Assembly: GCA_031406135.1 (NCBI GenBank)
Contig: JANOGU010000164.1
Coordinates: forward strand, 1-6,460
DNA: 6,460 bases
From: JANOGU01 sp031406135
GTDB lineage: Bacteria; Pseudomonadota; Alphaproteobacteria; Rhodobacterales; Rhodobacteraceae
Reading direction: 5' to 3'
The notes under the pieces were generated by a model. It was not told where the DNA came from and searched no databases. It saw nothing but the letters and a program-made list of their open reading frames with translations. This document shows, piece after piece, positions 5,930 to 6,460 of the stretch. Both the position numbers and the translations under genes were made by a program. Each line of letters opens with the position of its first letter. Positions within the stretch are counted from its first letter, which is position 1.

Positions 5930-5955
5930 CCGGTGAGGCGCAGTCGCCACCCGGC
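5929..5955 (+). terminator. Possible imperfect hairpin terminator after rimO
   Basis: Starting at the last base of the TAG stop, GCC-GGTG and GCG pair with CGC, CACC and GGC around a CAGT loop, making 10 base pairs interrupted by a 2-base (AG) and a 1-base (C) bulge. No T-run follows. It is the only strong fold I see between rimO and the next gene, but it could be incidental. Confidence 0.3.
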
Positions 5956-5970
5956 GGCGGCAGTTGCCGA

Positions 5971-6000
5971 TTGCCCCCGGCCGGTGCCGCGGTCTAGCCT
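5971..6000 (+). promoter_or_regulatory. Weak promoter candidate for the 67-residue protein
   Basis: TTGCCC (5971-5976) and TAGCCT (5995-6000) are 18 bases apart, giving a predicted start near 6007 and a leader of about 26 bases. Both boxes are poor matches. The gene may instead be read through from rimO, 104 bases upstream. Confidence 0.25.
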
Positions 6001-6033
6001 GCCCTTGGACCGACCCTTGCGAAGGAACACCCC

Positions 6034-6237
6034 ATGCTCTTCCTCACCCTCAACGACACCCAAGGCAATCGCCTCCAGGTCAACGCCGCCCGCTTCGCCT
6101 GGTTCGGCCCGGAGAAGGGCAGCAAGGGCACGCTCATCACCTTCGCCGTCCGCGACGAGGGCGGGATGCTGTCGCTGCGGGTGCAGGAGTCATCTGACGA
6201 CATCTTTGCCCAGATCAACGCCAAGCTGCGCAAATAA
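6034..6237 (+). CDS. Small conserved-looking protein with FlbD-like pattern (67 aa)
   Basis: I do not recognise a named gene here. The 67-residue product is soluble, with no signal peptide, membrane segment or cysteine. It reads as alternating beta strands ending in a short helix: FLTLND, NRLQVNAARFAWFGP, GTLITFAVRDE, MLSLRVQES, then DDIFAQINAKLRK. The order LT-LN-x-G-x-L-x-VN ... GT-x-ITF ... G-x-L-x-V-x-ES-x-D-I-x-x-x-I resembles the small FlbD/SwrD family (COG1582), found near flagellar genes in some bacteria and as stand-alone or phage proteins in others. No flagellar gene is in this window, so a flagellar role is not implied. Coding is supported by the ATG, by AAGGA (6022-6026) 7 bases upstream, and by G/C-rich third positions. 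The next gene upstream is rimO on the same strand; nothing follows up to the window end. Confidence 0.75.
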   Translation: MLFLTLNDTQGNRLQVNAARFAWFGPEKGSKGTLITFAVRDEGGMLSLRVQESSDDIFAQINAKLRK

Positions 6238-6304
6238 CCTCGCCGGCGGGCGGGGCGGAAACAGCGGTCCGCGTCTTGCTTGCCGCCCGGGCAACCCGTC
6301 GCTA

Positions 6305-6319
6305 GGGCGTGTCGCGCCC
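6305..6319. repeat. Short inverted repeat in the terminal intergenic region
   Basis: GGGCG-TGTCG-CGCCC forms a 5-bp stem with a 5-base loop in the non-coding stretch after the 67-residue gene. It is too short and lacks a T-run, so it is not a convincing terminator. It could be the edge of a dispersed intergenic repeat, but that is not shown by one copy. Confidence 0.25.
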
Positions 6320-6341
6320 AATCAGGAACAGGAAACCCCCC

Positions 6342-6362
6342 GCCCCGGGCTTGACCCGGGGC
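6342..6362. repeat. Dispersed palindromic element of the CCCCGGG-CTTGA-CCCGGGG type
   Basis: A perfect 8-bp inverted repeat (GCCCCGGG, 6342-6349, with CCCGGGGC, 6355-6362) surrounds the loop CTTGA. From general knowledge, hairpins of this form (on the other strand CCCCGGG-TCAAG-CCCGGGG) recur between genes in many alphaproteobacteria, including Rhodobacterales and sphingomonads. Only one copy is in this window, so its repeated status rests on recollection, not on the sequence. It lies 105 bases after the 67-residue gene and may end its mRNA, although no T-run follows. The rest of the gap to 6460 shows no gene; just beyond is a 12-bp perfect palindrome (6369-6380). Confidence 0.6.
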
Positions 6363-6460
6363 CCCGAACTCCTGCAGGAGACGCACGAGTCCGCGCCGGC
6401 CCTCGTCGGACGACGAACGCGCGCCCTGGGTTTGCGGTGTCCCGGCGCTGGGGACCAGCC

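Noticed and set aside
3740..5950. A 736-codon open frame on the - strand covering rimO and part of the AsmA gene
   Set aside because: Same artefact: it is antisense to rimO, whose cysteine motifs are unmistakable, and its composition is His/Arg/Gly/Ala-rich without recognisable domains.
6280..6294. TTGCC/GGCAA hairpin after the 67-residue gene as its terminator
   Set aside because: Only 5 bp, 42 bases after the stop, and followed by CCCGTC instead of a T-run; too weak to call.
5994..6386. A 130-codon - strand open frame opposite the 67-residue gene
   Set aside because: It has no recognisable motif and an Arg/Gly-rich composition; the + strand frame has a proper ribosome binding site and protein-like pattern.

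Overview
The window reads as ordinary chromosomal core sequence from a high-G+C alphaproteobacterium, most likely Rhodobacterales (Rhodobacter/Paracoccus-type). The basis is recognised protein character rather than a database search: a cysteine-free S4 with the alphaproteobacterial N-terminus, a RimO with the alphaproteobacterial 'QHAHP' segment, and a Hint_2 protein of the type common in Rhodobacterales. Codon third positions are strongly G/C and GTG/TTG starts are used. G+C looks near 70% by eye (not counted).

Layout. 1-379 (+): 3' end of trpE, cut by the window edge. 380-450: short convergent gap with a symmetrical hairpin terminator shared with rpsD. 451-1071 (-): rpsD (S4), complete, GTG start with a good ribosome binding site. 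1072-1247: rpsD leader, holding a good sigma70-type promoter, an intrinsic-terminator-like hairpin just downstream of it, and two smaller hairpins. 1248-2282 (-): Hint-domain protein, possibly starting at 2330. 2331-2457: its upstream region, with a candidate promoter and an inverted repeat over the -35. 2458-4416 (-): AsmA-family membrane-anchored protein. 4417-4552: divergent promoter region. 4553-5929 (+): rimO, probably leaderless. 6034-6237 (+): 67-residue protein with an FlbD-like pattern. 6238-6460: no gene recognised; inverted repeats, including one of a type scattered through alphaproteobacterial genomes.

How the genes relate. trpE makes anthranilate for tryptophan synthesis and is unrelated to its neighbours. 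S4 and the RimO substrate S12 both sit in the accuracy region of the 30S subunit, but the two genes lie on opposite strands with two unrelated genes between them, so a regulatory link is not supported. AsmA, Hint and rpsD run in one direction, but gaps of 127 bases or more and separate promoter candidates suggest separate units.

I see no mobile element, CRISPR array, tRNA, rRNA, phage gene or toxin-antitoxin pair, and no convincing undescribed multi-gene system. The points most worth a second look are the promoter-terminator overlap ahead of rpsD, the leaderless arrangement of rimO, a rare-codon insertion in RimO, and the small FlbD-like protein.
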